Below are positions 23,491-34,085 of a stretch of 64,000 bases of DNA, one piece after another. Location: NCBI GenBank assembly GCA_037043015.1, contig CM073321.1, forward strand, positions 3,787,001 to 3,851,000, written 5' to 3'. The stretch's first letter is position 1. Every line of letters begins with the position of its first letter. The notes under the pieces were generated by a model. The model was not told the DNA's origin, did no database searches, and saw only the letters and a list, made by a program, of their open reading frames with translations. Source of the stretch: Bryum argenteum (lineage: Eukaryota; Streptophyta; Bryopsida; Bryales; Bryaceae). Both the position numbers and the translations under genes were made by a program.

Positions 23491-23860
23491 ATAGAGGCAC
23501 TACCCGTTGTAGCTGCTACATCCATGGTGCCACATGACCATAGTCGGAAGATAAAGAAGAGGATTGAGAAGAAGCGCATCTTGAAGAATCCGAAGATATT
23601 AGCGTTTAGAGGATGGGAGGAAGAGACGGAGCCGTGGTCTTTTGCCATGTGTGTGAAATATGTGGAGTGGTGCCACATCAACAAGCTCTTTTCTCTGCAT
23701 CGGCACAACATTCATTGATCTCACAATGAAGCAAACCTCCGAGAGTGCCATAATGACCTATTTAAACACAAATGCATACATGCTTGGCATTTGATATACG
23801 GTAACAACCATATTTTAAATATGAGGTTCCCTACTTCTTGGCGGGCCCTGGGCGATTGTC
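23491..23860 (+). pseudogene. WCHI-family relic, N-terminal fragment (copy 3), start codon lost
   Basis: Nearly identical in translation to the N-terminus of the intact gene at 61.6-62.9 kb: E-A-L-P-V-V-A, A-F-R-G-W-E-E-E-T-E-P-W-S-F, Y-V-E-W-C-H-I-N-K-L-F. The ATG of the intact gene (ATGGAGGCACTACC) reads ATAGAGGCACTACC here, a G-to-A change. A TGA stop at 23,716-23,718 replaces the Arg after H-N-I-H. A frameshift precedes N-M-R-F-P. Sequence identity ends at about 23,843, where the gene runs into GC array, so roughly the last 320 residues are absent. Confidence 0.75.
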
Positions 23861-24050
23861 GCTCGCTCTAGGGAGACTGGCGGTCACCTAGGCGCGGTGG
23901 CCAGGACGACCGCCAATCTCACTGGACCGCCGGTCGCCTACGCGCAGTAGCCCAAGGCGATCGGCGATCGCCACAAGCGACCGTCAATCGCACAGGGCCA
24001 CCGCCGATCATCTACCGAAGCTCGCCCACCCGCGGTCGCCTACTGTGACT
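23844..24050. repeat. GC palindromic array at two gene breakpoints
   Basis: Dense variants of GGCGATCGGCGATCGCC, GACCGCCGGTCGCCTA and GGCGCGGTGGCC. It begins exactly where the WCHI relic stops, and is followed by about 140 bases of spacer and the GGACGTCAGACAGACAT module (24,185-24,235). Beyond that lies a truncated DUF7869-like gene on the opposite strand. Confidence 0.75.
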
Positions 24051-24218
24051 AATATTCTATTTTCGACGTCATTATCGACCCTACGCCTTGTATGAAAATA
24101 GCTTTTTACTTCAATGTCAATTTCGAAAACCCTCAAGAAGTTTTTATTATGCAATTTCTGGTATGGTTGACATCCCCGTTGAGTCGGACGTCAGACAGAC
24201 ATGTTGAATACGGACAAT

Positions 24219-24992
24219 TTAGACAGACATTCCAAAAAGTGTGTCCAATAAGACAACCCTGCCTCCGATAGAACGTTGAAAGGGGACTTCTCTAATATAT
24301 TGCCATGCACGGGCGCAGACGTCGATGCCTTCGGTAGATACCATCATCATTCCGTCGACTGCCTGATGAAATCGATTATGGACATCTATCTTGAAATGAG
24401 ACTTGAATTTAAAATCTGAAGCCTCGTACATCTGATTCCGTAGAGCCATAATTTTCTCTAAGGGGAAAGGTTGGCAACGATTTTTGGAGCAACATACTTT
24501 GCTCGCAACCAAGTTGACAGACTCCGCCGTTAGAAGCTCCTCTTCTCTCTTGGTCCTAAAGAAGTGAGGATTTTGTTGCCCCAAGGAATATCGACGAACT
24601 CCTACTCTTCTTGGATGATCACAGGCACAAACAATAGCGTTATATTCCTCAACATGTAAATGATCATGTAATGACCACCCATTGTGAATGACATGGCTAA
24701 GTTTCCATTTCTTTGTTACTTATATAGAATCTGCAAGAATAAAATCCAAATTCAAGCACTTCACGATCTGCACAACAACTTGGTCTTCATTTACAGGCTC
24801 GTCATTAGAATCTTGAATTTTTTAGGAATCCACGCTTTGACAAATACCTTCGGGGATAAGGTCTCCTCTATCATTGAGAAGATTCACAAATTTAGTCACA
24901 CATTTGCTTCTTGGAACTCCAAGACAATCCTTTAAGCGATCCGGGAGAACTACATCGACAGGTTCCGCCAAATCCTGCCAATCACAAAACAT
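24219..24992 (-). pseudogene. DUF7869-like transposon protein, copy 3, N-terminal part only
   Basis: Minus strand, starting at ATG 24,990-24,992 (M-F-C-D-W-Q-D-L). Aligned blocks with the copy at 53.4-55.9 kb: D-V-V-L-P-D-R-L-K-D-C with L-V-L-P-E-G-V-A-Q-C; L-L-N-D-R-G-D-L-I-P-E-G-I-C-Q-S-V-D-S with L-L-N-D-A-G-V-D-V-A-K-A-V-C-Q-S-V-D-S; E-L-L-T-A-E-S-V-N-L-V with Y-F-L-T-P-E-S-I-N-F-V; then C-C-S-K-N-R-C-Q-P-F-P and Q-A-V-D-G-M-M-M-V. A frameshift or stop lies between 24,584 and 24,822. The C-terminal half is missing. The gene ends near the GTCAGACAGACAT module. A Tc1-type element sits 2 bp upstream of the ATG. Confidence 0.7.
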
Positions 24993-24995
24993 ATA

Positions 24996-26634
24996 CAGTG
25001 ACTCACAAAAGTTCCTGGCCAATGAACATGAAGCCACTAGGCATGCAACTAAAATTCAAAATGATGAATCTTCATTCCAAATTTGGCATGCAGAAACATC
25101 ATCATGTGCTGCAGAAGCAACTGGCTTCCTGTAGGTGATACAAGTGCTGCATTTTTGTAGGAGGGGTTCAATGAATCTTGAAGGTGGCCAACTACATATG
25201 TTGATTCCAGTGGCTTCATGCTTCATTTGTGTTTTCTATGTGCATAGAGATCTTTCAGAGCTTTTACAGGTCATATGTTGCAAGCCTTCACAACTTTGAG
25301 TGGTCAAGATGACGAAAACCAGTTTTTATAAGCGTTCACAAGTTATAGCTTTGAGTGAGCAAGGATTCTCTCAACGTTTCATAGTAGGTCATCTTTACAT
25401 TCCTCGTAGCACAATTGGAGGCATTCTAGCACGATACAAAGAAGATGGACGCGTGCACGATCGTCCACGATCAAGAAGACTACGTCTTCTTAGCATACGT
25501 GATGAGAGACTTGCTGTGAGGATGTTGAATGAGCCAAATCAGGAAATGCAGTAGTTGTAGGTCGTAAGTTGCGAGCTTAGGGTCTTTGTTTGTGTAACAA
25601 GACTCTCCGTTGATGTTCCGGCGGCAAGGGCTTGGATTTAGAGTGAAGAAGAAGAAACCATTGTTGACCAATAAATATAAACAAAAGCGCTTACAATGGG
25701 CAAAGGCTTCAAAGGAATGTGAAGTAGAAGATTGGAGCCATGTCATTTGGTCAAATGAATCAAAGTTCAATGTTTTTGGTTCAGATGGTTGTCAGTGGTG
25801 TTGGAAAAATCCTGCAGAGCCTCTTCATGATTGTCATGTTCAGCCTACGGTTAAACATGGTGGTGGTAGCATTATGGTATGGAGATGCATAAGTTGGGCA
25901 GGTGTTGGAAATCTCTACCGCATTGATAGCATCATGAATTCACAAGTTTATCTTGACATTTTGGATTCGCAGTTGCTGGATACCATTGGGAGACAAGATC
26001 TTAATGAAGCACAAGTGATCTTCCAGCATGATAATGACCCAAAGCACACATCTGGTCTTGTGCAACGATGGTTGGAGAAGCAGAATTTTTCTGTGTTGGA
26101 GTGGCCAGCGCAATCTCCTGATTTAAATCCCATCAAGCACTTGTGGAATGAAGTAGATAGACGCTTAAGGTTGTCTGGCACTTTGCCAACATGCAAAGAT
26201 GACTTATGGGAGAAGATCCAAGTTGTTTGGCAGAACATTGAAGTGGAATTTGTACAAAAGCTCATTTGCACAATGCCAACAAGGGTGGTTGATCTTCTTG
26301 CAGCTAAGGGTGGATACACACGTTGGTAGACTTGTAGATGATGTACCATCCGCTACTAACCAGCTTTCAAGTTCATTGCATACACTTTGATCAAGTTTAG
26401 TTTGTGTTTCATGATTTCATATCAAATCAACAATAGTTCATGGCCATGGTTGTTGCACAGTTCTTTTAATTTCTCATTCTGATGTAATTTTCTTTATATC
26501 AGATTGTAACCACATTTTCCTCACAGCAAATGTGGTCTCTAAGACTAATCTTATTTATTAATTCTCATTAGTTTAGAAGATAGTTTCTAATTTCACGTTC
26601 ATAGAGGGTGGCCCAAAACTTTTGTGAGTCACTG
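24996..26634 (+). mobile_element. Tc1/mariner element, 1,639 bp, TA target duplication
   Basis: Ends are CAGTGACTCACAAAAGTT on the left and its exact reverse complement on the right, with weaker similarity inward over about 45 bases. TA flanks each end (24,994-24,995 and 26,635-26,636), the standard Tc1/mariner duplication. It encloses one degenerate transposase on the plus strand. It landed just before the start codon of the DUF7869-like copy 3; removing it rejoins that gene's leader. Confidence 0.93.
25309..26329 (+). pseudogene. Tc1-type DD34E transposase, catalytically dead and frame-broken
   Basis: The N-terminal frame (ATG 25,309 to stop 25,552-25,554) carries the paired helix-turn-helix region: S-E-Q-G-F-S-Q-R-F-I-V, then T-I-G-G-I-L-A-R-Y-K, then a basic R-P-R-S-R-R-L-R linker. 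After a stop and a frameshift the catalytic part resumes (25,610-26,329): V-I-W-S-N-E-S-K-F, G-G-G-S-I-M-V-W, F-Q-H-D-N-D-P-K-H-T, S-P-D-L-N-P-I-K-H-L-W. The usual WSDES aspartate is Asn and the PIEHLW glutamate is Lys; only the middle Asp remains. Thirty-four residues separate the second Asp from that Lys, matching DD34E spacing. The protein cannot be active, though the terminal repeats are well kept. Confidence 0.92.
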
Positions 26635-26699
26635 TATGGCCGAAAGACTTAGACACATACCATCGTATAAATACAATCTCACTACAAAAAATACGCAAC

Positions 26700-27281
26700 A
26701 AGTTCCTTCTGCAAGTTGAGAGGGTCCATTTCAGCGGCGTGCAGCTCCTCCCGCTCCATCGGCAGCATGAAGTGGTCGTTCGGGTGGTCGTTTGGGTGGT
26801 CGACCGACTGGGCATTCTCGTGGTCGTGCCTGTGAACGTGAGCAGACACCGGTGGTGAACTTAGTTCAAGTCAAGCTAAATGGTGCTACTAGAGGTGATG
26901 CAGTCGTAGAGGAGCGCATCGAGAACGAGTTTGAGGAAGAGGCGATTTGTCAAGAAACGCGTTCTAAGAACGTAGAGGACGAAGTTGTTGGGTATGACTC
27001 CGACAACGAACTTGTTTTAAGGCAGGATCGATTGCACTGAGAAGGAAAAACGTCAGATAGATTCGACAATATTGACGACGGTGGAGACAACGATAGTGAA
27101 GAAGGAGACGACGAGGCCAAGGCGATGGAGGTTAGGAAGACGACGAGCGAAGGCGATGGAGGTCAAGAACTTGATCTCCAAAGTATTGTCTCGGTCGTCC
27201 TTCAATGCGTGGCTGAGCAATTGTGGCCAAATCGTCATTCAATGTTGAAAAGCAGTTATATGAATCAACATTTTGCAAGGT
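26700..27281 (+). pseudogene. RG-rich then acidic coding remnant (short relative of the 35.7-37.8-kb ORF)
   Basis: An RG-rich start (S-G-R-S-G-G-R-L-G-G-R-P) and V-N-L-V-Q-V-K-L-N at the same place as L-A-R-V-E-L-N in the larger copy. An acidic stretch follows (E-R-I-E-N-E-F-E-E-E-A), a TGA at 27,038-27,040, and in the same frame D-D-G-G-D-N-D-S-E-E-G-D-D-E-A-K. The frame ends at a donor-like AAG/GTAACT near 27,281, before the phosphatase-like exon. The domain layout suggests a shortened copy of the 35.7-37.8-kb ORF. Confidence 0.5.
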
Positions 27282-27333
27282 AACTCTCTTGTTTTAATGC
27301 CATCTGCTATTATCGCTTGGTATCTTTCTGCAG

Positions 27334-28960
27334 GCAACGCACTCCAATCAACCCCGCCAAATCATCACGCCTGATCAACCTACTAAGCGTGTGTCGCCTA
27401 GTCAATTGCGGTCGAAGCCCAAGTAGTTGAATGTGGTTTTGGAGTTGGATGGGGTCCTCCACTCTATTGCCCCTTTGTCGGAGGTGCCTGCAGAGTGCCT
27501 TTGGTTTCTTGATCGGATACCCAAGCTCGTTCATTCCTCCAGTGTCCCGACCATATTAGCTAACACTGTCATTTATTGTCGTCCCGGGGTTGTTGCGTTC
27601 CTCCGGTTACTTAGTTTATTTTGTGACATCCATATTTGGAGTACTCTGGATGCCAAAGTTATTTGCGGCTTGTACTCCTTCTTGTTTGAGGGGTCCAATG
27701 TTGCCCCTCACGTTGTCATGGCTTCCAACCAATGCGATAACCTCTTGTTGAAGAACTACGCAAAGGCCACGTACCCCGGCACAACGAAGGCCATTATTTT
27801 TAGATACCCGCGGCGCCGGTTGTACACTAGGAGGGATTTCAGTTTTCGTGACCAGAACTTGCTACTTATCGACAGTAAATCCGAAACCTGCGTAGTCGTT
27901 GATCCATTGAATACCCTTTTCCCGGACCGGTGGAATCATTCAGACCCCGGGTGTTCCAAGGCTCTAAAGCAGTTAGGCGAGATTATTCTCGCGGTTCACT
28001 TGAATGGTCGTGATTGCTTCCATCAGACAATGCGTTGTCGTATGCCTACAAGTAATGACTTACCAAGGGACTCAGACTTGTGTAAACTTTTGATGCGTAA
28101 TCTTTCCTATCTGTGGAACTAGCATCTCATCACCGGGAAGAAGCTCCCATGAATTCTAATATCTTTAGTATTTCTTTTGATATTCCAATACTCCAAGTTT
28201 GAGAATCTTTTTAAATACTATGGTCCATGAATCTCGTTAATTTATACCTGTCTACATATTGGAGGTTTCACGACGTGACTCTCATTTGCCCACTGCTCTC
28301 TTCGCAACCCTCTGGCATACCAATCTCCAAAGTGGTCCTTCTACGGTTTCGTATCCCTCTTTCACTAGAGCGGACTCCAGGACTTCGTCGGAAAGGGAGA
28401 GGAGATGTTTGCTCTTTCCTGCTTCAGATGATGCCTCGGCTGTCGATTACACTAAGTAAGTCATGGACAATGATGAGAATAATGTTGTCAACATTCCTCT
28501 CGTTGGCACTAATCTTGATGTCCTTGGATGAAGGCGTGCCCGTGATTACAGTGCCTCCTGAGTCACTGGAAGGTGACACACTCTTTTTAAAATCAGTGAT
28601 TGGTGACGGATCGGATTTAGCTCTGCCGGAGCTAAATCGACCTGCGCAAGTAAGAGGGGCTCGCCAAACCATGACTGTGGTTCAAACCCTCGTGTTCAAC
28701 CGACTAGGTCATTGAGTTTGACTCATCCCTGTTACATCAACGTGGTGTGAAGCAATATAGAGACGACGGACTTGTAGAGTCATTAGAGGGAGTCGTAGTT
28801 AGGACACCTGAATAAACTCTTAGTGAGGATTCTTGCGTACATTTCACCTCCCAGCTAGGTGATGCTATGAAGATAGTACTCTGATTACTTGTTAGAGGTC
28901 TACAATAACACCAATAATTTTTTTTTGGACTTCTTTTGCAATAAAATGATTTCTTTCAGG
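27334..28960 (+). pseudogene. HAD/FCP1-like pseudophosphatase gene, copy 1
   Basis: Exon begins after a TTTCTGCAG acceptor. The core resembles the FCP1/NIF (HAD) fold: strand L-E-L-D-G-V-L at motif I, Y-C-R-P-G-V-V-A-F-L-R-L-L, H/D-I-H-I-W-S-T (motif II), then N-L-L-L-I-D-S-K (motif III). The motif I nucleophile expected as D-x-D reads E-x-D, so phosphatase chemistry is unlikely. Compared with the copy at 38.2-39.8 kb, TAG at 27,424-27,426 replaces a Trp codon and TAG at 28,120-28,122 replaces a Gln codon. A downstream part (28,300-28,720) matches the acidic C-terminal exon of copy 2. The 3' sequence GAGGTCTACAATAACACC matches copy 2 before an AATAAAA-like signal near 28,940. Confidence 0.62.
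28614..28638. repeat. Hairpin of the TTTAGCTC...GAGCTAAA type (copy 1)
   Basis: Arms GATTTAGCTC and GAGCTAAATC pair perfectly around TGCCG. Related hairpins occur at 36,356 and 39,546, with different but matching outer base pairs. Confidence 0.75.
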
Positions 28961-29271
28961 AACTCAAGTATGGCTTTTGCATCGTTAAGTTTAGCATAGT
29001 TTCGCTTTATTTTGAGAATATTCTACTATAATGACAACAGTCCGATAATTTGGTAATACGTCTAGCTTGGTATCTTCTTAATGTTGGGGTACAACATTAC
29101 CATTGTCCCTACATATTCCCATTTTAACGGAATGTGTGTTTACTTGAGGAATGTAAGAATCTCGTCCAAGCAATGGTGGCTCACAAAAAATAAGGTACAC
29201 AAAGACATGAATATGACATTGAATTGTAACCTGGTTATTTGTGAACCCGCAAATAATGGTTGAACAGCTTC

Positions 29272-29895
29272 CTAGGGTACATTCTCAAGTAGTGGTGTTT
29301 GGTCTGGATCATCTTCTTCGAAGGACAAGTCCTCAAAATCTAAAACTTCATCCTCCTCTAGGAAGCCTCGGTGAATTTTGTCTACCTCAGCAAATTAGTT
29401 TTTAGCCCTTTTTTCAAAGTTGATGTCAGTGTTCTCTTGTTGTTCTTGAGATTCCTCATAATCTTCCGCATCCAGATAAACATCCTCCCTGGCTTCTTCG
29501 AAAATCACTTCTTGACTGCCACCATTTTCAAATTTTGGGTACTCCTCTCTTCGTTGTCCATGGTCGTTTGGGTCTCTCTGCAAGATAGTAGAGTTGTGTA
29601 TAAGTAAGGTGATATAGTAAATGAATAAAGCATGACAAGTGAAGATGCTCTAAGTATGGACGAGTGAAGATGCTTTAAATATCACAACACATAGGTGTGT
29701 GATTCTTACTATAAGAGGTTCTTCTAGTGTGGAGTCTCGTCTATACTTGCAGTGGTGTGTTTTGACTGTCAGAATTGGTTGGGTCCTAAACCCATGGCAT
29801 ATTTCACATCCACATGGGTAGCGTGTAATTCCTTGTCTAGCTGCCAATGCCCTCTCAATGTAGTATGCCTCACCAAGGCGTGCTTTAATCACCAT
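29272..29895 (-). pseudogene. Two-exon gene with a C-x-C-x2-C cluster and acidic tail, one nonsense codon
   Basis: Exon 1 (29,895-29,710) encodes A-A-R-Q-G-I-T-R-Y-P-C-G-C-E-I-C-H-G and ends E-E-P-L-I at a GTAAGA donor. Exon 2 starts after a TTGCAG acceptor at 29,577, in matching phase, and encodes D/E-rich sequence (E-E-A-R-E-D-V-Y-L-D-A-E-D) to TAG 29,272-29,274. A TAA at 29,395-29,397 interrupts an otherwise continuous acidic frame and could derive from CAA. The Cys cluster with trailing H-H-C resembles small zinc-binding modules at the N-terminus of plant transposon proteins; that is a resemblance only. About 160 residues. I cannot name the family. Confidence 0.5.
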
Positions 29896-30946
29896 ACTCT
29901 ATTGTTCTAATGCAGCTCTTCACATTCAGTATCATGGGTTGTGATAGCAAAAGTATATGTAGTGGCTTATTGACAAAGCATACCTCAAATTGCAGAGGGA
30001 AGTACAATGGAGATGAAGACTCCAGAGATAGCTGAGGAATCAATGGGCACACCTAAGATAGCGTGTGATGATGAAAGTAGAGAATTGAATACGCAACAAG
30101 GCCACACATACCTTTTTAGTACAGACTTAAGCATGCAAAGGGAACACCACCATAAGTATATCACAAATGCATTATACACAACAGTTATTCAATGGTTTGA
30201 GGTTAAAGTACCGTGACTCCAACATGAGCACGCAATCAAAATCTTCTGGAAAACTTTTGCTCGTCACGAGCTGAAGCAATTAGCTGTAGCTCTCTTGTGC
30301 CACTACGATCGCTTGAAAATCTATACACATGTGACTGAGAGTGATTACACTCCAAAATTGGAAATCGAAAAGTGTTGACAAATGCGGTGGCTTTCTCACA
30401 AACACAACCTCAATCTGCAAAGGGAAGTGTAGTGGAGATAGAGACCGCTCAAAGTAAGCTACAAGAGAAGAGAGATAGCAAAAGATGCAGAAAGGAAGTG
30501 ACTGCCATATAAATTTTGCTTGTCCTAAATCGGGCAGGAGAACAATTTTGTCGATTTTCCAAATCTTGGGTGAGATTGTTTAGAATCTTGGAGATAGTGG
30601 AGATCGAGTTGATGTGACTACAGTCAAACATGTGAGTTAAAGTGTGAGTTAATAGGAAGTTGAGAGGATGAAGGTTGCATCAAATACTTGCGAGTGCGGC
30701 TACCTAAATGTTTACAATCCAGCCTCTTTCGCACTTGTTCCTCCGCCCTTGTTCATGCGTATTTGTTCCTCACACTGGTTTTTGCGCACGCGTTCCTCTG
30801 CAATCTTTCCTCTGCACTTATTCCTCCTCTCTACTAAATCGTTCTTTTTTGCCACAGTTGTTGGAAATTGCGTCTGCCTATACTCGACGACTCCGCTGAA
30901 GTTAATGTTTGTCACGACACAAGCATTTAGGGACCAGAGCAGTGAA
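29896..30946. other. Spacer without a supported gene
   Basis: Short open frames on both strands lack motifs and splice support. The phrase CAAATTGCAGAGGGAAGT / CAATCTGCAAAGGGAAGTGT, followed each time by GGAGAT and AGAG-AC, occurs at about 29,990 and 30,412, suggesting a 420-bp diverged duplication. Confidence 0.35.
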
Positions 30947-31124
30947 GGATTGTGGGTGAAATTGCGACAACCTCTGCATCGTTGCGAGTAGAAAACGAAG
31001 TTTTTAGAAGTGACGGAGATGCTGCAATGGAACTTTTTCATAATCCAATGAAGGTTCTGGATTACTCGACAATTCAAGAGAACGCAAAATTACTGCTTGA
31101 AAAAACCGGAGTGGATAATTGGAA
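30947..31124 (+). pseudogene. Isolated coding-like exon
   Basis: One frame stays open with a protein-like composition: V-G-E-I-A-T-T-S-A-S-L-R-V-E-N-E, M-E-L-F-H-N-P-M-K-V-L-D-Y-S, L-L-L-E-K-T-G-V-D-N-W, ending at a strong donor GGAA/GTAAGTTC. No partner exon could be joined with confidence. It may be a fragment of a larger multi-exon element gene. Confidence 0.35.
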
Positions 31125-32890
31125 GTAAGTTCTTTTTTCTATAGTAATTCCAATGAGATGCTTGCAAATTACCTGTCTAGGATTTGCATTAGAAATCAAA
31201 ATTGCGATTGCATCACAATGAAGGAAAAATTGAGGATACGTACATCCATTCGTTGTTCTTGTCATTTTCTTCCACTATGTACATGCCTCCTGTCAATATT
31301 GCTCATGTTCAGTATGCTGGTGTTTGGCGGCTAGGGTGGATCTAGAAGTCTGAGCCAGAAGAAATGTGCATCTAATCTCTTGCTTGAATTTGCAGTCAGA
31401 AAGGGAAAAGTATTTGATGTATGGTGTTTGTACGCGCATTGGCAAGTATTATAGAATCCAAGAGTGTACAGTGATTGGAACACAGCATATAGGATGCCTC
31501 ACTTACATTCAATTTTGTTATCCATGGATAACTTACTTGCTCTGTTTTGTTTGGAGCTTAAGACATGGTAACTATTTTTATCTCGCAGGTACTTAGTGCA
31601 AAATGCAGGGACGTTGATTGAAGCAAAATGTGGGCTAGTCACTAGAGAGAGATCAAGACACCATCGGTTTGTTCACAATGGATATTTGGGAGTGAAGAAA
31701 GCGCAGGGTGAAAGCACACTAGACCCATGTACTTTGGGGGTCACAAACACAAATTCTGGAAGGTCTCGACTTTGTACTTCAGTAATGCATATGTAGAACT
31801 TATACTTTTTGATATGTTTTGCATGATTTGGGTCACATAATGCTTGAGGATGATTTTCCAACAACCAAAGTCAAAAAATTCCTTAGATTCCCATGAGTAC
31901 TTAGTAGATTTGTCATTTTGTTCCTGGGGTCACAGTGAAATTAAGAATGCAAATGTACTCACCATGGGCTTGTTAAAACATGGAAGTTGTCAACTGTACT
32001 TGTTTTGGAAGCATAATATGAAGCTCTTTTAGATACTTGAAGTTAATATAGAGTGGAGAGCCTTAATTTTTGTGGTTTTGAACTTTAAAACCAAAATTCT
32101 TCATCAAAGTATAAATGCCTCAAATTTTGCCTTTTTTTGGTTTTTTAAAGTGGAATCCTGCGTCCTAGAATGGGTTCTTCTCTAGAACGATGTCAAAATT
32201 TTGAAAAAACCATCGTAATGGCAATTCCAGTTTTTGCCGTTCTTGGGCATGAAAAGTACTGTTGTGTTCACTCAGTACATCATGTACACTATTTTGATGA
32301 CGTGGCAAACTGGCGTCCGAGTTGTGGAATAAAGGCGCCCGTCAAGCCGTCACCTGCCACCAAGTCCGGGGCCGCCACCTTTGACGTAATATTGATTTTG
32401 GCGGTTATCGTCTCCAATCCAATGTACGCATCTTTGCTTCGAATTCTTGTTCTACGTTGTTACGGAACAATTCCTTATGCACGCATGTTCTCGTTCATGG
32501 AGTGGGAGCAAAACATTTGCATACTTGTACCGATAAGTCCTAAGTAGATTGTTGCTTGTCTATCTGCAACGTTTAAGACTGTTAGTATGCGATCTGTTAC
32601 TTACTTTTCTGCGCTTCTTTTGCGTATAGGTTGGATCCAAGGCTGGCAGGCCAGAGGCACCCGCGTCTTCGGAGGGACGATCGCACGCAGGCTTGGCTAT
32701 GGCTGTAATGAAGTGAAGGGACGATCGATCGACGGGTAAGCCGGTGAGGCGCGTTGCAAGCAAGCTAGGATTCACCAAGCGCACGTGATTGATGCCGCGC
32801 ATCTTGGGCCCGGCCTTTGCCTGTGTCAGAATAAGAACAAGAGCTCGACATACCCGGCTTGGCTTGAGGCGGAGATCTCGCTTGGAAGTG
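31125..32890. other. Spacer with scattered short frames, nothing named
   Basis: Possible exon pieces around 31,390-31,480 cannot be assembled. From 32,600 the GC content rises toward the next reading frame. Confidence 0.3.
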
Positions 32891-32891
32891 A

Positions 32892-33755
32892 GTGTCTAGT
32901 TTGGCTGTTGCGCTGCGCTATCGTAGCAAGGCTCAGCTGAGTTTGGTTCGGCTGAAATTGAACCGCAGCCAAGTCTTTGGCTCTTTGCACTGCCGATCTC
33001 GCGTTGGGCAGTCGATGTGCCCCTGCCCTTCCGCCGCGCTCCGCTCTGCACTCCCGGTAGTCACACAGTACACGCAGGCTACTTCTAAACCCATCCATCG
33101 TGAATTTTGCTTACGTTTGGTAATGGGTGATATTGCAAAGAGACGCCGCGTGCGTGAAGGAGTGTCTCGTCCACGTCCCACCCAACGACTTGCAGAATGT
33201 GTAGAACGTGAGGCGCGTAGAGTAAAAGTTGCGAAAGCAGCTTGAGAGAGGGTGCGTAAACAGAGGTTACGTGATAGGGAGAGAAAAGAGTTCCTTACTG
33301 ATTTGCCAGAACATGCTGCGATTTCACCCCTCTTTGTAAGAAACTCATATAGGATTGCAAGGAGCGTTTCCAATGCGATTGTAGACCTTCTTAGTGCATG
33401 TCCTGACCTCCTTAGCAAGAAACAAGTCATGGAAAGGGTCTTGGATCACCACCTAGTTTCTGGATTTTTTCCTGATTGTTACCACCCTCCTTAGGAAGCA
33501 CGTGCTAGGGATGCGTTCATAGAGAGCTTTAGGCATGAGTTTTCAATCGTTAAAGTTGCAAACTCCCATGATCTACTAGCTAGAAAATCAGCGTTGTTAG
33601 ATGTAGCTTTGAGTAGTGGTTTTTCAGGAGTTGCTGCTTTGTCCAAAGTAGTAGGATCTACTCGAGAAAGTATTTCTATTGCTTACAAGAAAAGGATTAC
33701 ATACAATACAGAGACTTATATTTGCCAAGAATTGGCTGCCAGACTACAAGTATAG
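32892..33755 (+). pseudogene. Helical, basic reading frame broken by nonsense codons
   Basis: One frame continues across TGA 33,243-33,245, TAG 33,492-33,494 and TAG at 33,753-33,755. After a doubtful start it reads D-I-A-K-R-R-R-V-R-E-G-V, R-K-Q-R-L-R-D-R-E-R-K-E-F, F-V-R-N-S-Y-R-I-A-R-S-V-S-N-A-I-V-D-L-L, K-K-Q-V-M-E-R-V-L-D-H-H-L, then H-D-L-L-A-R-K-S-A-L-L-D-V-A-L and R-E-S-I-S-I-A-Y-K-K-R. The layout is typical of the N-terminal part of mobile-element proteins (basic, helical, with a possible helix-turn-helix at the end). No named family recognised. Confidence 0.5.
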
Positions 33756-33870
33756 AAAATGAAGAAAATACTGTGCTCTGAATCTAATAGTAGTGAAGAA
33801 AACTCAAAGACAAAACGAGCTCTTAATTCAGTTGGATCCCATTACATCCATGGACACACTTAATATGGCC

Positions 33871-34003
33871 CATGTCACAACTATGCAATTCAAAAACCTC
33901 TGGCATGTGTACACGCCAGAAAAAACATGGGCACACTGCATGTCTTCCATGTCACAACTACGCAATTCAAAAACCTCTAGCATGTGTACACGCCAGAAAA
34001 AAT
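33871..34003. repeat. Tandem duplication, period about 77 bp
   Basis: CATGTCACAACTATGCAATT and the following CAAAAACCTCT-GCATGTGTACACGCCAGAAAAAA occur twice, at 33,871 and 33,948, almost identical. Recent local duplication. Confidence 0.8.
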
Positions 34004-34085
34004 GGATCTGCTCAACGCTCATGGAAATCTAACACCTAAGCCGAGTGTACATAGTGGATAGTGCACACACAAACTTCTAAATAAG

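Larger units (their letters stand above)
22330..23843 (+). repeat. Left copy of a 1.5-kb inverted duplication
   Basis: This segment is the reverse complement, with substitutions and small indels, of about 62,560-64,000. Landmarks that align include TTGCAAGGATAATCTAT, AAAGGCTCCACTGATATAAA, GAAGAGGCTGATGCTCTATA, the GC array, the conserved upstream block and the first 120 codons of a WCHI gene. The left copy stops abruptly near 23,843 inside the gene, where another GC array starts. The right copy runs on through the complete gene and, outward, off the end of the window. Confidence 0.88.
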
